From Nitrosomonadales bacterium (GTDB lineage: Bacteria > Pseudomonadota > Gammaproteobacteria > Burkholderiales > Gallionellaceae): DNA of 64,000 nucleotides. The notes beneath the pieces are model-generated. The model made no database searches. It was given only the letters and a program-made list of their open reading frames with translations, and was not told the origin of the DNA. A program made the position numbers and the translations under genes. The stretch is from positions 248,001-312,000 of the forward strand of contig JACRNY010000001.1 of assembly GCA_016214695.1 (NCBI GenBank), read 5' to 3'. Positions within the stretch are counted from its first letter, which is position 1. Each line of letters begins with the position of its first letter. Shown here one piece after another: positions 47,847 to 57,043 of the stretch.

Positions 47847-49553
47847 TCACCTGCCCTTTTTCGTCTTGCAAATATACATCGCCTGGTCGGCGGCGGCGAT
47901 GAGGGTGGAAGCGGTGGTGCCGTTTTCCGGATAGCGGCCGATGCCGATGCTGCCGCCGGATTCGAGCTCGATATCCTGATACGGGACCGGCAGTGACAGG
48001 GATGCCTGCACCTTGCGCACGATGCTTTCCATCGATGCGTCATCGCAGGGGCCTTCGATCAGGACGATGAATTCGTCGCCGCCGATGCGGGCTGCCATAT
48101 CGGTCTCGCGCAGCAGCGTGCGCAGGCGTTGCGCCACGGTCTGCAGCACGGCATCGCCGGCGTGATGCCCGTGGGTGTCGTTGATGGTCTTGAAGTTGTC
48201 CAGATCGATGAACAGCAGGGCCACTTGCGTCTCATGGCGTTTGGCGCGGGCCAGGGCCTGATCGAGCCGGTCCAGGAACAGGCGGCGGTTGGGCAGGCCG
48301 GTGAGGCTGTCGTGGCTGGCGAGGTGGTCGAGTTTGTCTTGTTGTTCGTGCAGATCCTGGATCTGTTTGTGTATCTGCGCTTCCATCTGTTCGATGCTGT
48401 GCGCCAGTTCGCCGATCTCGTCGTTGCGCGCGATCGGCAACGCTCCGGTCGAGCCATCCGAGGAAAAACGCCGCACTTCCGCCACCATCTGGCTCAATGG
48501 CCGCACCAGCGCGCGCGCCAAGAAGATGGCCAGCAGGACCGCCAGCGCGCTGAAGATCAGCACGATGCTGAGCGTCTCCGCGGCAAGCCGGTTGCTTTCG
48601 GCCAGCACGCTGGCGAGCGGCTGCGAGAGGCCGAGGATGTATTCGTCCTCGGATTCGAGCCCGCGCAGAGATTGGTAGACGAAGGCGGCGACGAGCGCTT
48701 CGGAGGTGTCGGCCGTGTGCGTGCCGGAGGTGACGACGTAGTCCTCGTGCCGCTGGCCGCTGCTGAGCAACGCGGCGGCGGCGGGAAATTCTTCCTGCAC
48801 GCGTGCGTTCTGGCCGCGGTCGAAAGCGAAGCTGCGGGCGGGATCGGGATGGATGAGGAAGTCGCCCTGGCCGTTGGTCAGATAGAGTTTGAGCTCGGGC
48901 GGCAGGTCGCCCGCGAGCTGTGCGAACAGGCCCTGCAGGTCGACGTTGATGACGACGACTCCGATCGCCTTGTTGTCGGCGTCATGCACGGGCGCGGCGA
49001 CCTGCAGCGCGGGCCGCTCTTCGCCGGCATGGGCGCCGACTTCGTGGTTGATCGTGGCGCGCGACACATACACTGCGCCGGGTGACAGATGCAGCGTGTC
49101 GAAGACATAGGGATAGTGGCCTTTCTCCTGCAGCTCGGCGTCATCGACGCGGAATATGCTGCCGAGGCCGCGGTCGACGCGGATGCGCTCCAGCCCGTGG
49201 TTGGCGGATTCGATGAGGCGGATCTGGAAGTATTCCGGATGCACTCTCATCATGCGATCGAAGATGAGCGCGACGTTGTTTTCGGTCAATTCCTGGAAGG
49301 CCGGGTGACTGCGCCGCAGGATGCGCACCATCTGCGGGTGCTGCGCCACGAGGAGGACATCGGCGGAGATGCCTTTCAGCGCCACAGTCACCTGGCGCAT
49401 CAGCACGCGGGTCGCGGTGAGCAGGCGTTCTTCGGAGGCTTTCACCAGCTGGTCGCGGCTGGCCTGATAGGCGAAGTAGCCGGTCAGCCCGCTGCCCAGC
49501 ACGCCGACCAGCATCAGCGCCAATCCGAGTCGCCAGGCGATGGGGAACTTCAT
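47847..49553 (-). CDS. Sensor diguanylate cyclase (periplasmic sensor + HAMP + GGDEF)
   Basis: 568 residues from ATG 49553. Two transmembrane helices (about 7-28 and 345-370) bracket a large periplasmic sensor region resembling dCACHE domains. HAMP and a coiled coil follow, then GGDEF: RIGGDEF with LDNFKTINDTHGHHAGD, so it keeps the guanine-contacting GD (c-di-GMP, not cGAMP). RETD five residues before GGDEF matches the RxxD feedback site. The ATG overlaps the stop of the binding-protein gene (ATGA), so a ligand-bound binding protein probably controls this cyclase. Confidence 0.92.
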   Translation of the reverse strand: MKFPIAWRLGLALMLVGVLGSGLTGYFAYQASRDQLVKASEERLLTATRVLMRQVTVALKGISADVLLVAQHPQMVRILRRSHPAFQELTENNVALIFDRMMRVHPEYFQIRLIESANHGLERIRVDRGLGSIFRVDDAELQEKGHYPYVFDTLHLSPGAVYVSRATINHEVGAHAGEERPALQVAAPVHDADNKAIGVVVINVDLQGLFAQLAGDLPPELKLYLTNGQGDFLIHPDPARSFAFDRGQNARVQEEFPAAAALLSSGQRHEDYVVTSGTHTADTSEALVAAFVYQSLRGLESEDEYILGLSQPLASVLAESNRLAAETLSIVLIFSALAVLLAIFLARALVRPLSQMVAEVRRFSSDGSTGALPIARNDEIGELAHSIEQMEAQIHKQIQDLHEQQDKLDHLASHDSLTGLPNRRLFLDRLDQALARAKRHETQVALLFIDLDNFKTINDTHGHHAGDAVLQTVAQRLRTLLRETDMAARIGGDEFIVLIEGPCDDASMESIVRKVQASLSLPVPYQDIELESGGSIGIGRYPENGTTASTLIAAADQAMYICKTKKGR

Positions 49554-50623
49554 GGCGCCAGCACCCGCGCGATATTGTCGCCGGAACGGATGCGGCCCCA
49601 GAGTTTTTCGCGGCGGCCGGTGTCTTCCGGCGGCTGCAGCCATATCAGCCGGCGCTCGGGCCGGGTGGCGGCCGGTTCGGCCATCGTGCTGGCCAATCCC
49701 TGGCGTTCGGTCAGCAGGCGGCTGGCCTGTTCGCCGAGCAGGTGGTCTATCCATTTGTGCGCGAGCGCGGGATCGCGGGCCGCGCGGGTGATGACCCAGC
49801 AATCGAGCCAGGTGAGCGCGCCCTCTTGCGGGATCACATATCCGATGTCCGCCCCGGCGTCTTCGAGCAGATGCACCTGCTGCATGCCGTAGTTGGCGAA
49901 CATCAGGGCCGCCTTGTGGCGCTGGAAGAGTTGTACCGACTCTTCCGGCTGCGTGTAGAAACCGAGCACGTTGCGGCGCAGCGCGATCAGCTGTTCCGCG
50001 GCGTGCGGCCATTCAGCAGGGGAGATGCGGAAGGGCGATTTCAGTTTGAGTCTTTGCGCCGCCAGCGAGAAGTTGTGCGTGCCGCCGTCATAGGCGATCA
50101 CCTTGCCGCGATAGCGCGGGTCCCACAGCGCGGCGATGGTGGTGGGCGCTGTGCCGATCTGCTTGCGGTCGTAGATCAGGCCCATCTCGGAGTAGGTGAA
50201 GGGGATGCCGAAGGTCTTGCCGCCGCTCATCAGGCCGGGGATGGCGGCCAGATCGCGGAAGCGCGCGAGCTGGCGACTGGTGTTGGGTATCTGCTCGGGT
50301 TTCAGCGGCGATACCAGACCCGATGCGATGTAGCGTTGCAGTTCGGCGGCATTGACCGCGAACACATCGTGATCCATGTTGCGGCTGCTGACTTTCTGCC
50401 ACAACGAGACATCCGAAGTGACGATGGTCACTTCGACGCGCACGCCGTGCTGCCGCTCGAAACTCTGCACCACTTCGCTTTCCGCATATCCCGGCCAGGC
50501 CAGCACCCGCAACACGGGCGTCTCCGCACGGACAGGCATGACGATGAAAGTCGGCAGCAGCGCAGTCATGAGCAACAACAGTTTTCTGATTGCGGCCGGT
50601 CGCTTCAGGGCAGGTCGGAACAT
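49550..50623 (-). CDS. Periplasmic binding protein, PotD-like (polyamine-type)
   Basis: 357 residues from ATG 50623; a GTG 11 codons earlier is possible. A signal peptide (KLLLLMTALLPTFIVMPVRA) leads to an extracellular solute-binding domain (LRVLAWPGYAESEVVQSFERQHGVRVEVTI, KTFGIPFTYSEMGLIYDRKQIG, VIPQEGALTWLDCWVIT), closest in style to spermidine/putrescine-binding proteins. No ABC permease or ATPase is adjacent. The gene overlaps the sensor cyclase instead, as in Vibrio NspS-MbaA, where a PotD-like protein signals to a c-di-GMP enzyme. Confidence 0.85.
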   Translation of the reverse strand: MFRPALKRPAAIRKLLLLMTALLPTFIVMPVRAETPVLRVLAWPGYAESEVVQSFERQHGVRVEVTIVTSDVSLWQKVSSRNMDHDVFAVNAAELQRYIASGLVSPLKPEQIPNTSRQLARFRDLAAIPGLMSGGKTFGIPFTYSEMGLIYDRKQIGTAPTTIAALWDPRYRGKVIAYDGGTHNFSLAAQRLKLKSPFRISPAEWPHAAEQLIALRRNVLGFYTQPEESVQLFQRHKAALMFANYGMQQVHLLEDAGADIGYVIPQEGALTWLDCWVITRAARDPALAHKWIDHLLGEQASRLLTERQGLASTMAEPAATRPERRLIWLQPPEDTGRREKLWGRIRSGDNIARVLAP

Positions 50624-50788
50624 GGATCTTGGGATCGCTTCGATGAAGAAAGGCACTGGCGCACCCTAACCTGCACCGCACGGCAGGTCAACAACTTAAA
50701 GACCTCGTTACAGGCTCAGTTAAGGGGATTTGGAGATGTTAGAATCTCGCGCGAATATCCGCATCTCGATCTGCTCCCCACCTCCGCC

Positions 50789-52093
50789 ATGCGCCTCTCC
50801 CAACTCCGCCAACGCCTGCACGACCTCGGCTGCAAGCCCTGCCACGCAGACCGCCTGCTGCGCGGCTGGAGCCGGGTGTGTTCGTACGACAAGAAAGGCA
50901 GCCCGGCCGCAACGTTCTTTCCCGCGGCATTGCGCAAGGAGTTGCCGGCCATCGAGGTGGAGCTGGACGGGCTGGCGCGACTGCATGGCGAGTATCCCGC
51001 TACCCTCTCCCCAACCCTCTCCCGTCCGCCCTCTCCTCAATCCTCTCCCGCAAGCGGGAGAGGAGACCAACGAGAAAGGCAATCTTCAATCCCTGCGGGA
51101 GAGGGGACAAACGCAGCGCTACGCGCAATCTCAAATACAGCCGAGGTCGCGCGCTTGCTGGTGCAACTGCACGACGGCCAGATGGTGGAGAGCGTGCTGC
51201 TGCCGCGCGGCGGGCTGTGCGTTTCGACACAGGTGGGTTGTGCGGTGGGCTGCGTGTTCTGCATGAGCGGCCGCGATGGCCTGATCCGCCAGCTCGGCAG
51301 CGCCGAGATCGTGGCGCAGGTGGTGCTGGCGCGCCGTCGCCGTGCGGTGAGCAAGGTGGTGTTCATGGGCATGGGCGAGCCGGCGCACAATCTGGACAAC
51401 GTGCTGGAGGCGATCGAGCTGCTGGGTACGCTGGGTAACATCGGGCACAAGGAACTGGTGCTTTCGACGGTGGGGGATGTGCGGGTGTTTGAGAGGTTGA
51501 TGGCCAGTGTCTCAAACTCCGTTCATCCAGCTGAAACCACCAATTCCGTTCGCCCTGAGCTTGTCGAAGGAACGAACGGGACAGATGGCGGGGCCGTTCA
51601 TGCTTCGACAGCACCCGCAAGGAGTACGCCGGTGGGAGCCCCCTCCGCAGGCTCAGCACGAACGGAATGCGGATCGGTGAAACCCGCACTCGCGCTCTCG
51701 CTGCACAGCACCGACGATGCGTTACGCGCGAAGTTGTTGCCACATGCGCCGCGCATCGCGGTGGAGGAACTGGTGGCGCGCTGCCAAGAATATGCACGCG
51801 CCACGCACTACCCCACACAATATCAATGGACGCTGATCGAGGGGGTGAACGACAGCGATGCCGAGCTGGAGCGCATCGTCGCTTTGCTTGCCGGCAAGTA
51901 TGCGGTGATGAATTTCATCCCGTTCAATGCGGTGGAGGGTCTGCCATACCGCCGCCCTTCAACAGAGCGCATCGCCGCCATCATGCACACGCTCAACCGG
52001 CGCGGCATCTATACGCGCATCCGCGATTCGGCCGGGCAGGAGGTGGAAGGTGCGTGCGGGCAGTTGCGGGCGCGGGCGGAGAAGGCACGGTAG
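50789..52093 (+). CDS. RlmN-family radical SAM RNA methyltransferase with two in-frame insertions
   Basis: 434 residues from ATG 50789. The radical SAM motif is CAVGCVFC, followed by VFMGMGEPAHNLDNV, LSTVGDVRVFERLM, KPALALSLHSTDDALRAKLLPH, and the C-terminal cysteine in EGACGQL, all as in RlmN enzymes (adenine C2 methylation of 23S rRNA or tRNA). About 40 codons (50999-51117) and 55 codons (51510-51677) are inserted relative to the family pattern; both come from dispersed repeats and keep the frame. If translated, these loops must be tolerated on the surface, otherwise the gene could be impaired. Confidence 0.85.
   Translation: MRLSQLRQRLHDLGCKPCHADRLLRGWSRVCSYDKKGSPAATFFPAALRKELPAIEVELDGLARLHGEYPATLSPTLSRPPSPQSSPASGRGDQRERQSSIPAGEGTNAALRAISNTAEVARLLVQLHDGQMVESVLLPRGGLCVSTQVGCAVGCVFCMSGRDGLIRQLGSAEIVAQVVLARRRRAVSKVVFMGMGEPAHNLDNVLEAIELLGTLGNIGHKELVLSTVGDVRVFERLMASVSNSVHPAETTNSVRPELVEGTNGTDGGAVHASTAPARSTPVGAPSAGSARTECGSVKPALALSLHSTDDALRAKLLPHAPRIAVEELVARCQEYARATHYPTQYQWTLIEGVNDSDAELERIVALLAGKYAVMNFIPFNAVEGLPYRRPSTERIAAIMHTLNRRGIYTRIRDSAGQEVEGACGQLRARAEKAR
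50999..51066. repeat. CTCTCCCGCAAGCGGGAGAG repeat inside the RlmN-family gene
   Basis: CCCTCTCCTCAATCCTCTCCCGCAAGCGGGAGAGGAGACC carries the same core as copies at 34026 and 54289. It lies within the coding frame and would add Pro/Ser-rich residues. Confidence 0.8.
51523..51666. repeat. TTCGACAGGCTCA-family repeat inside the RlmN-family gene
   Basis: CCGTTCGCCCTGAGCTTGTCGAAGGAACGAACGG (51548-51580) and the inverted CGTTCATGCTTCGACAG plus GCAGGCTCAGCACGAACGG (51594-51668) are members of the family at 40201. Both are within the coding frame. Confidence 0.8.
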
Positions 52094-52338
52094 TCATCAC
52101 CTTCCCCAAGGCAAGACCAGGGGTTTGCCGGCGCTCACCCTGACGCAATCCATCCCGCTTTACCCGATATTTCAGTCACTTGAATTCCTGTTGGCACGAT
52201 GATGACAAGCGCTCACCCGGGGTGTCCGATCTCATCAATGCCCCGGCTTCTTTTCCCATTTCGAGAGTGTGGTCGGAGGCCAGGCAAAATCCCCTTGCCG
52301 TTTCAGGATTATTGGGTTGATAATGCCGCCCAGTAGTT

Positions 52339-52430
52339 GAGCAGTTAACCAAGAGCAAACCTATTGAAAAGTAGGGACGCAAAGTTTCCGGTCTAAGGAG
52401 CCCCAAGGCTCTACGACAGCGGGACTGCCG
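52339..52430 (+). ncRNA. GEMM-I riboswitch aptamer with A at the Vc2-G20 position
   Basis: GAGCAAACC (52353-52361), P2 hairpin CCTATT-GAAA-AGTAGG, GGACGCAAAG (52376-52384), TCCGGTCTAAGGAGCC with its hairpin (52388-52412), then ACGACAGCGGGACTGC (52414-52428). P1 pairs GCAGT (52341-52345) with ACTGC (52424-52428). Aligned with Vibrio Vc2, position 20 is A52354 instead of G. In Geobacter this change marks aptamers that prefer 3',3'-cGAMP (GEMM-Ib) and in Vc2 it lets cGAMP bind. It precedes the adenylate cyclase gene at 52535. Confidence 0.87.
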
Positions 52431-52493
52431 GCAGCCACGTCGCACCTGAGTGGTTCCCGTTAGCCCAAAGCTTCGTCCAGCCGTACCTTGTGT

Positions 52494-52530
52494 CCCTCCT
52501 GCCAGATAGTGTGTGCGGAAGTAAGGAGGG
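52494..52530 (+). promoter_or_regulatory. Anti-Shine-Dalgarno / ribosome-site hairpin
   Basis: CCCTCCT (52494-52500) is the exact complement of AGGAGGG (52524-52530), which is the ribosome site of the cyclase gene, 4 bp before ATG 52535. Pairing would block translation, so ligand binding by the upstream aptamer could switch it. The wiring between aptamer and helix is inferred. Confidence 0.6.
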
Positions 52531-52534
52531 CGTC

Positions 52535-53878
52535 ATGCATTTCCATATCAAGAACAGCGAAGTCTGGCTTCTGCTCATCGTCGCGCTATTGGCACTCGGC
52601 GCCAATCTTCCTGCCGAGGTCGTCGGCAACGTGGTCGATCCCAATCTGTTGCTGGTCGCATTGTCGGCGACCGTATTCATCGCGCTGTTCCGCTACCTCA
52701 AACTGATGCTGTTCCTCACGGTCGCGGTGCTGGCCATCGGTGCGAACCTGCCGGATCAGCTGGCGAGCCAGCTCGGCATCAGCCAGACCGCGATGATCGT
52801 GGCCTCCGGTGTGCTGGTGATCATGTCGCTGCTGTACAAGTATTACTACCGGCATCAAGCGCGCAACAAGGCAGCGGAAGAGAACGGGCTTGATACGACA
52901 GCGGAAGTGCCCGCGGCAGTCAGCCATTTGCGCGACACCATCGATTCCCGGCTCTCGATCATCTCCGCGATCACCCACGGCGACTTTGCCGCATTGCATC
53001 AGTTGCTGATCTCGGATGTGGAGGTCAATTTCAGCCAGGATGGGCAGATCCCGCTGTTCCTCGCCATCGAGAAGGGCAATGTCGATATCGTGCTGCTGCT
53101 GCTGACCCACGGGGCGAAACTCAGGATCAAGAACCAGCACGGACTGACCCCCACCGACCTTGCGCTGAAGCTGCGCTTCGCGCGCATCGCCAAGATCCTC
53201 CACTACGCCGAAGCGCAGAACATGTCGATCCAGAACCGGGCGGTCTACTCTTCCCAGCAGACGCGGAAGATGGCGGTGCTGTTCGCCGACATCAGCGGCA
53301 GCACCGCCTTGTACGAGCAGCTGGGCAACGAGACCGCGCTGAACATGGTCACGCGCACGCTGAACCTGCTGAAGCAGGAGGTCGCCAGGCACAAGGGCAC
53401 CCTGATCAAGACGATCGGCGACGAGATCATGTGCACCTTCCCCAATGCACTGCGGGCGGCACAGGCTGCACGCGCCATGCATCTTGTGATCGATGCCGAA
53501 AAACCCGGCGGCGAGTATCCCATCGCGGTGCGCATCGGCCTGCATTTCGGCGATGTCATCCTCAAGGCCAACGATGTGTTCGGCGATACCGTGAACGTCG
53601 CCGCCCGCATCGCCGCGATCACACGGGCACGGCAGATCTTGACCACGCAGGATGTCATCGATGCCCTGCCCGAGGAATACGCGAACATGGTAGAGCCGGT
53701 CACCCGCGCATCGTTCCGCGGCAAGCAGGATGCGCAGGTCGTGTTCCAGCTTCTGTGGGAACCCAATGATTCGCTGTCGAAACGGATCGGCGATGCGACA
53801 CTACGCAGACTGAAGGCAAATGATGAGGAACCGTCCGGTACCGAGCAGGACCTGCAGTTAGCCGAAGCCAGCAACTGA
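52535..53878 (+). CDS. Membrane class III adenylate cyclase with ankyrin-like repeats
   Basis: 447 residues from ATG 52535, with AAGGAGG (52523-52529) upstream. Three or four N-terminal helices (about 8-95) anchor it. Ankyrin-like repeats follow (AITHGDFAALHQLLISDVEVNFSQDGQIPLFLAIEKGNVDIVLLLLTHGAKLRI). The catalytic domain keeps both metal Asp residues (LFADISGSTAL, TIGDEIMC), the adenine-selecting Lys (LIKTIGDE) and Asp (FGDTVNVAAR), and the catalytic Asn/Arg of VNVAARI. It should make cAMP. A GEMM-I riboswitch with an A20 equivalent precedes it. Confidence 0.9.
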   Translation: MHFHIKNSEVWLLLIVALLALGANLPAEVVGNVVDPNLLLVALSATVFIALFRYLKLMLFLTVAVLAIGANLPDQLASQLGISQTAMIVASGVLVIMSLLYKYYYRHQARNKAAEENGLDTTAEVPAAVSHLRDTIDSRLSIISAITHGDFAALHQLLISDVEVNFSQDGQIPLFLAIEKGNVDIVLLLLTHGAKLRIKNQHGLTPTDLALKLRFARIAKILHYAEAQNMSIQNRAVYSSQQTRKMAVLFADISGSTALYEQLGNETALNMVTRTLNLLKQEVARHKGTLIKTIGDEIMCTFPNALRAAQAARAMHLVIDAEKPGGEYPIAVRIGLHFGDVILKANDVFGDTVNVAARIAAITRARQILTTQDVIDALPEEYANMVEPVTRASFRGKQDAQVVFQLLWEPNDSLSKRIGDATLRRLKANDEEPSGTEQDLQLAEASN

Positions 53879-53900
53879 GCCGCCCCTGCAAGGCGGCCAG

Positions 53901-53929
53901 AAAAAAGCCCGGTCGCACCGGGCTTTTTT
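53901..53929. terminator. Bidirectional rho-independent terminator
   Basis: AAAAAAGCCCGGTCGCACCGGGCTTTTTT is a near-perfect hairpin with T-runs on both strands, between the cyclase gene and the convergent membrane protein gene. Confidence 0.92.
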
Positions 53930-53946
53930 GTTTTATCGCTACACGC

Positions 53947-54249
53947 TCACTTCACATCACGCGGCTCGACCACCCGGATCACTTCACCCTCGAACACGCC
54001 GTCATTGCTCGCCTGTGCCTCGCGCGCCATTTCCTGCGGCGTGAAATCGCGCATGCGCTTGCGCAGTTCGCGCGTCTTCCACCACAGGTATGCCCAGGCG
54101 AGCGTGCCGACGATGGCCAGGACCACCAGCAGCACCGCCGAGAACATCAATACCAGCACAACGACCGCCACTGTGACGACCAGCCCCGCCAGCTTGCGCA
54201 GCGGGCTGGGAGGTTTCTCCGGGGAGTTCGATATGAATCTGATCTGCAT
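53947..54249 (-). CDS. Small membrane protein, 100 residues
   Basis: One or two hydrophobic helices (about 20-55, LAGLVVTVAVVVLVLMFSAVLLVVLAIVGTLAWAYLWW) are followed by a charged cytoplasmic tail (KTRELRKRMRDFTPQEMAREAQ, GEVIRVVE). No family recognised. It is isolated between a bidirectional terminator and a repeat pair. The start ATG 54249 has no strong ribosome site. Confidence 0.65.
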   Translation of the reverse strand: MQIRFISNSPEKPPSPLRKLAGLVVTVAVVVLVLMFSAVLLVVLAIVGTLAWAYLWWKTRELRKRMRDFTPQEMAREAQASNDGVFEGEVIRVVEPRDVK

Positions 54250-54288
54250 TTAGTGTGTCCGATACTTCGAAAGTGGATCAATGCCTGA

Positions 54289-54405
54289 GCCCCTCTCCCG
54301 CAAGCGGGAGAGGGGTTGGGGTGAGGGTGTCAAACCTGAAAATATTCTTCGTGACTCACACAGGCCCTCATCCCCAGCCCTTCTCCCGCCTGCGGGAGAA
54401 GGGAG
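54289..54405. repeat. Mirrored pair of CTCTCCCGCAAGCGGGAGAG repeats
   Basis: CCCCTCTCCCGCAAGCGGGAGAGGGGTTGGGGTGAGG (54290-54326) and CCCTCATCCCCAGCCCTTCTCCCGCCTGCGGGAGAAGGG (54365-54403) repeat the arrangement at 34025-34142. Confidence 0.85.
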
Positions 54406-54421
54406 TAAAGTTTTACACCGC

Positions 54422-57007
54422 TTACCCCTTGTCGAACTTCATCACCCCGCCCTTGCAATCGACCTTGATGGTGTCTTTCGCGGCGAAATGTCCTTCGAGG
54501 ATGTGCTTGGCCAGCGGGTTCTCCAGTTGTGCCTGGATGGCGCGTTTCAGCGGACGGGCGCCATACACCGGATCGAAGCCCGCGTTGGCGATCTCGGACA
54601 GGGCGGCGTCGGTCATTTCCAGCTTCATCTCCATCGCGGCCAGGCGCTTCTCCAGATTCTGCATCTGGATGCGTGCGATGGACTTGATGTTCTTCTCGTC
54701 CAGCGAGTGGAACACCACCACCTCGTCGATGCGGTTGATGAACTCGGGACGGAAATAGCTCTTCACTTCGCCCATCACCGCGAGCTTCACCACCTGGTAG
54801 TCGTCGCCGGACATCTGCTGGATCATCTGGCTGCCGAGGTTGGAGGTCATCACGATGACGGTATTCTTGAAGTCCACGGTGCGGCCCTGACCGTCGGTCA
54901 TGCGACCGTCGTCGAGCGCCTGCAACAGCACGTTGAACACGTCGGGGTGCGCCTTCTCGACTTCGTCGAGCAGGATGACGGAATAAGGTTTGCGGCGCAC
55001 AGCCTCCGTAAGCCCGCCGCCTTCCTCGTAGCCGACATAGCCGGGCGGTGCGCCGATCAGGCGCGCGACGGAATGCTTCTCCATGTATTCGCTCATGTCG
55101 ATACGGATGAGATGGTCTTCGGAGTCGAACATGAAGCCGGCCAGGGCCTTGCACAGCTCGGTCTTGCCCACGCCGGTGGGGCCGAGGAACAGGAAGGAAC
55201 CGTAGGGGCGGTTGGGGTCGGAGAGGCCGGAACGCGAACGGCGGATGGCGTCCGATACGAGACGCACCGCCTCGTCCTGACCCACCACGCGCTCGTGCAG
55301 TTTGTCTTCCATCTTGAGCAGCTTGTCGCGCTCGCCCTGCATCATCTTGCTCACCGGGATGCCGGTGGCACGGCTCACCACTTCGGCGATCTCTTCGGCG
55401 CCCACTTGCGTACGCAGCAATTTGTTCTTGGTGCCGGCACCTTCGGCCTCGCGCTGGGCGGCTTCCTTCAATTTCGCTTCGAGTTGCGGCAGCTTGCCGT
55501 ATTGCAGCTCGGCCACTTTCTCCAGCTTGCCTTCGCGTTGCAGGCGCACGATCTCGGCCTTCACATGGTCGATCTCTTCCTTCACGTTGGCCGCGCCCTG
55601 CGCTGCGCCCTTCTCCGCTTTCCAGATCTCTTCGAGGTCGGCGTATTCGCGCTCCAGCTTCTTGATCTCGCCTTCGATGAGCTCGAAGCGTTTCTTCGAT
55701 GCTTCGTCCTTCTCTTTCTTCACGGCTTCGCGTTCGATCTTCAACTGGATCAGGCGGCGTTCGAGCTTGTCCATCACCTCCGGCTTGGAGTCGATCTCCA
55801 TCTTCACGCGCGCGGCAGCCTCGTCGATGAGGTCGATGGCCTTGTCCGGCAGGAAGCGGTCGGTGATGTAGCGGTGCGAGAGTTCCGCCGCCGCGACGAT
55901 GGCGGGGTCGGTGATCTCGACGCCGTGGTGCAGCTCATACTTTTCCTGCAGACCGCGCAGGATGGCGATGGTGGATTCGACACTGGGCTCATCCACCAGC
56001 ACCTTCTGGAAGCGGCGCTCCAGCGCGGCATCTTTTTCGATGTATTTGCGGTATTCGTCCAGCGTGGTCGCGCCGATGCAGTGCAACTCGCCGCGCGCCA
56101 GCGCGGGCTTGAGCATGTTGCCCGCGTCCATCGCGCCCTCGGCCTTGCCCGCACCGACCATGGTGTGCAACTCGTCGATGAAGACGATGGTCTTGCCTTC
56201 ATCCTGCGACAGCTCCTTGAGCACGTTCTTCAGGCGTTCTTCGAATTCGCCGCGATACTTGGCACCGGCCAGCAGTGCGGCCATGTCCAGCGACAGCACC
56301 TTCTTGCCTTTGAGCGATTCCGGCACTTCGCCGTTGATGATGCGCTGCGCCAGACCTTCGACGATCGCGGTCTTGCCGACGCCGGGTTCACCGATCAGCA
56401 CCGGGTTGTTCTTGGTGCGGCGTTGCAGCACCTGGATGGCGCGGCGGATCTCGTCGTCGCGGCCGATGACCGGGTCGAGCTTGCCCTGGCGGGCGCGCTC
56501 GGTGAGGTCGAGGGTGAATTTCTTCAGTGCTTCGCGCTGGCCTTCGGCTTCTTGCGAACCGACCGACTCGCCGCCGCGCACGGCATTGATGGCGGTCTCC
56601 AGCGGCACACGGGTGACGCCATGCTGCTTGAGCAGACGACCACATTCGCCCTTGTCGTTGGTGAGCGCCAGCAGGAACATCTCGCTGGCGATGAACTGGT
56701 CGCCGCGTTTCTGCGCTTCCTTGTCGGTGAGGTTGAACAGGTTGGAAAGATCGCGGCCGACCTGCACTTCGCCGCCGTGGCCTTCGATCTTGGGCAGACG
56801 GTTCACGGCATCGTTGAGCGCGGTCTTGAGCGCGTTGACGTTGCCTCCGGCGCGCGCCAGCAGCGAGCCTGCCCCGCTGTCGGCATCGTTGAGCAGGGCC
56901 AGCAGCAGGTGCTGCGGCTCGATGAACTGGTTGTCGGCGCCGACGGCCAGGCTCTGGGCATCGGACAGGGCTTGTTGCAGTTTGGTGGTGAATTTGTCGA
57001 AACGCAT
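54422..57007 (-). CDS. clpB: ATP-dependent chaperone ClpB (disaggregase)
   Basis: 861 residues. Two AAA+ modules: NBD1 with GEPGVGKT and [11 protein letters not shown]2 with GPTGVGKT and LLDEVEKAH, separated by the ClpB middle coiled-coil domain ([43 protein letters not shown]). N-terminal Clp-N repeats ([23 protein letters not shown]). It works with DnaK to rescue aggregated protein. A sigma32-like promoter lies upstream. Confidence 0.97.
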   Translation of the reverse strand: MRFDKFTTKLQQALSDAQSLAVGADNQFIEPQHLLLALLNDADSGAGSLLARAGGNVNALKTALNDAVNRLPKIEGHGGEVQVGRDLSNLFNLTDKEAQKRGDQFIASEMFLLALTNDKGECGRLLKQHGVTRVPLETAINAVRGGESVGSQEAEGQREALKKFTLDLTERARQGKLDPVIGRDDEIRRAIQVLQRRTKNNPVLIGEPGVGKTAIVEGLAQRIINGEVPESLKGKKVLSLDMAALLAGAKYRGEFEERLKNVLKELSQDEGKTIVFIDELHTMVGAGKAEGAMDAGNMLKPALARGELHCIGATTLDEYRKYIEKDAALERRFQKVLVDEPSVESTIAILRGLQEKYELHHGVEITDPAIVAAAELSHRYITDRFLPDKAIDLIDEAAARVKMEIDSKPEVMDKLERRLIQLKIEREAVKKEKDEASKKRFELIEGEIKKLEREYADLEEIWKAEKGAAQGAANVKEEIDHVKAEIVRLQREGKLEKVAELQYGKLPQLEAKLKEAAQREAEGAGTKNKLLRTQVGAEEIAEVVSRATGIPVSKMMQGERDKLLKMEDKLHERVVGQDEAVRLVSDAIRRSRSGLSDPNRPYGSFLFLGPTGVGKTELCKALAGFMFDSEDHLIRIDMSEYMEKHSVARLIGAPPGYVGYEEGGGLTEAVRRKPYSVILLDEVEKAHPDVFNVLLQALDDGRMTDGQGRTVDFKNTVIVMTSNLGSQMIQQMSGDDYQVVKLAVMGEVKSYFRPEFINRIDEVVVFHSLDEKNIKSIARIQMQNLEKRLAAMEMKLEMTDAALSEIANAGFDPVYGARPLKRAIQAQLENPLAKHILEGHFAAKDTIKVDCKGGVMKFDKG

Positions 57008-57043
57008 GGCTTGTTACTCCCAAAGGAATTCGGTCTAGCGGGT

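Noticed and set aside
49742-50788. N-terminal extension of the RlmN-family gene by 349 in-frame codons
   Set aside because: The extension is antisense to the binding-protein gene and has no family-like sequence; ATG 50789 begins the conserved part.
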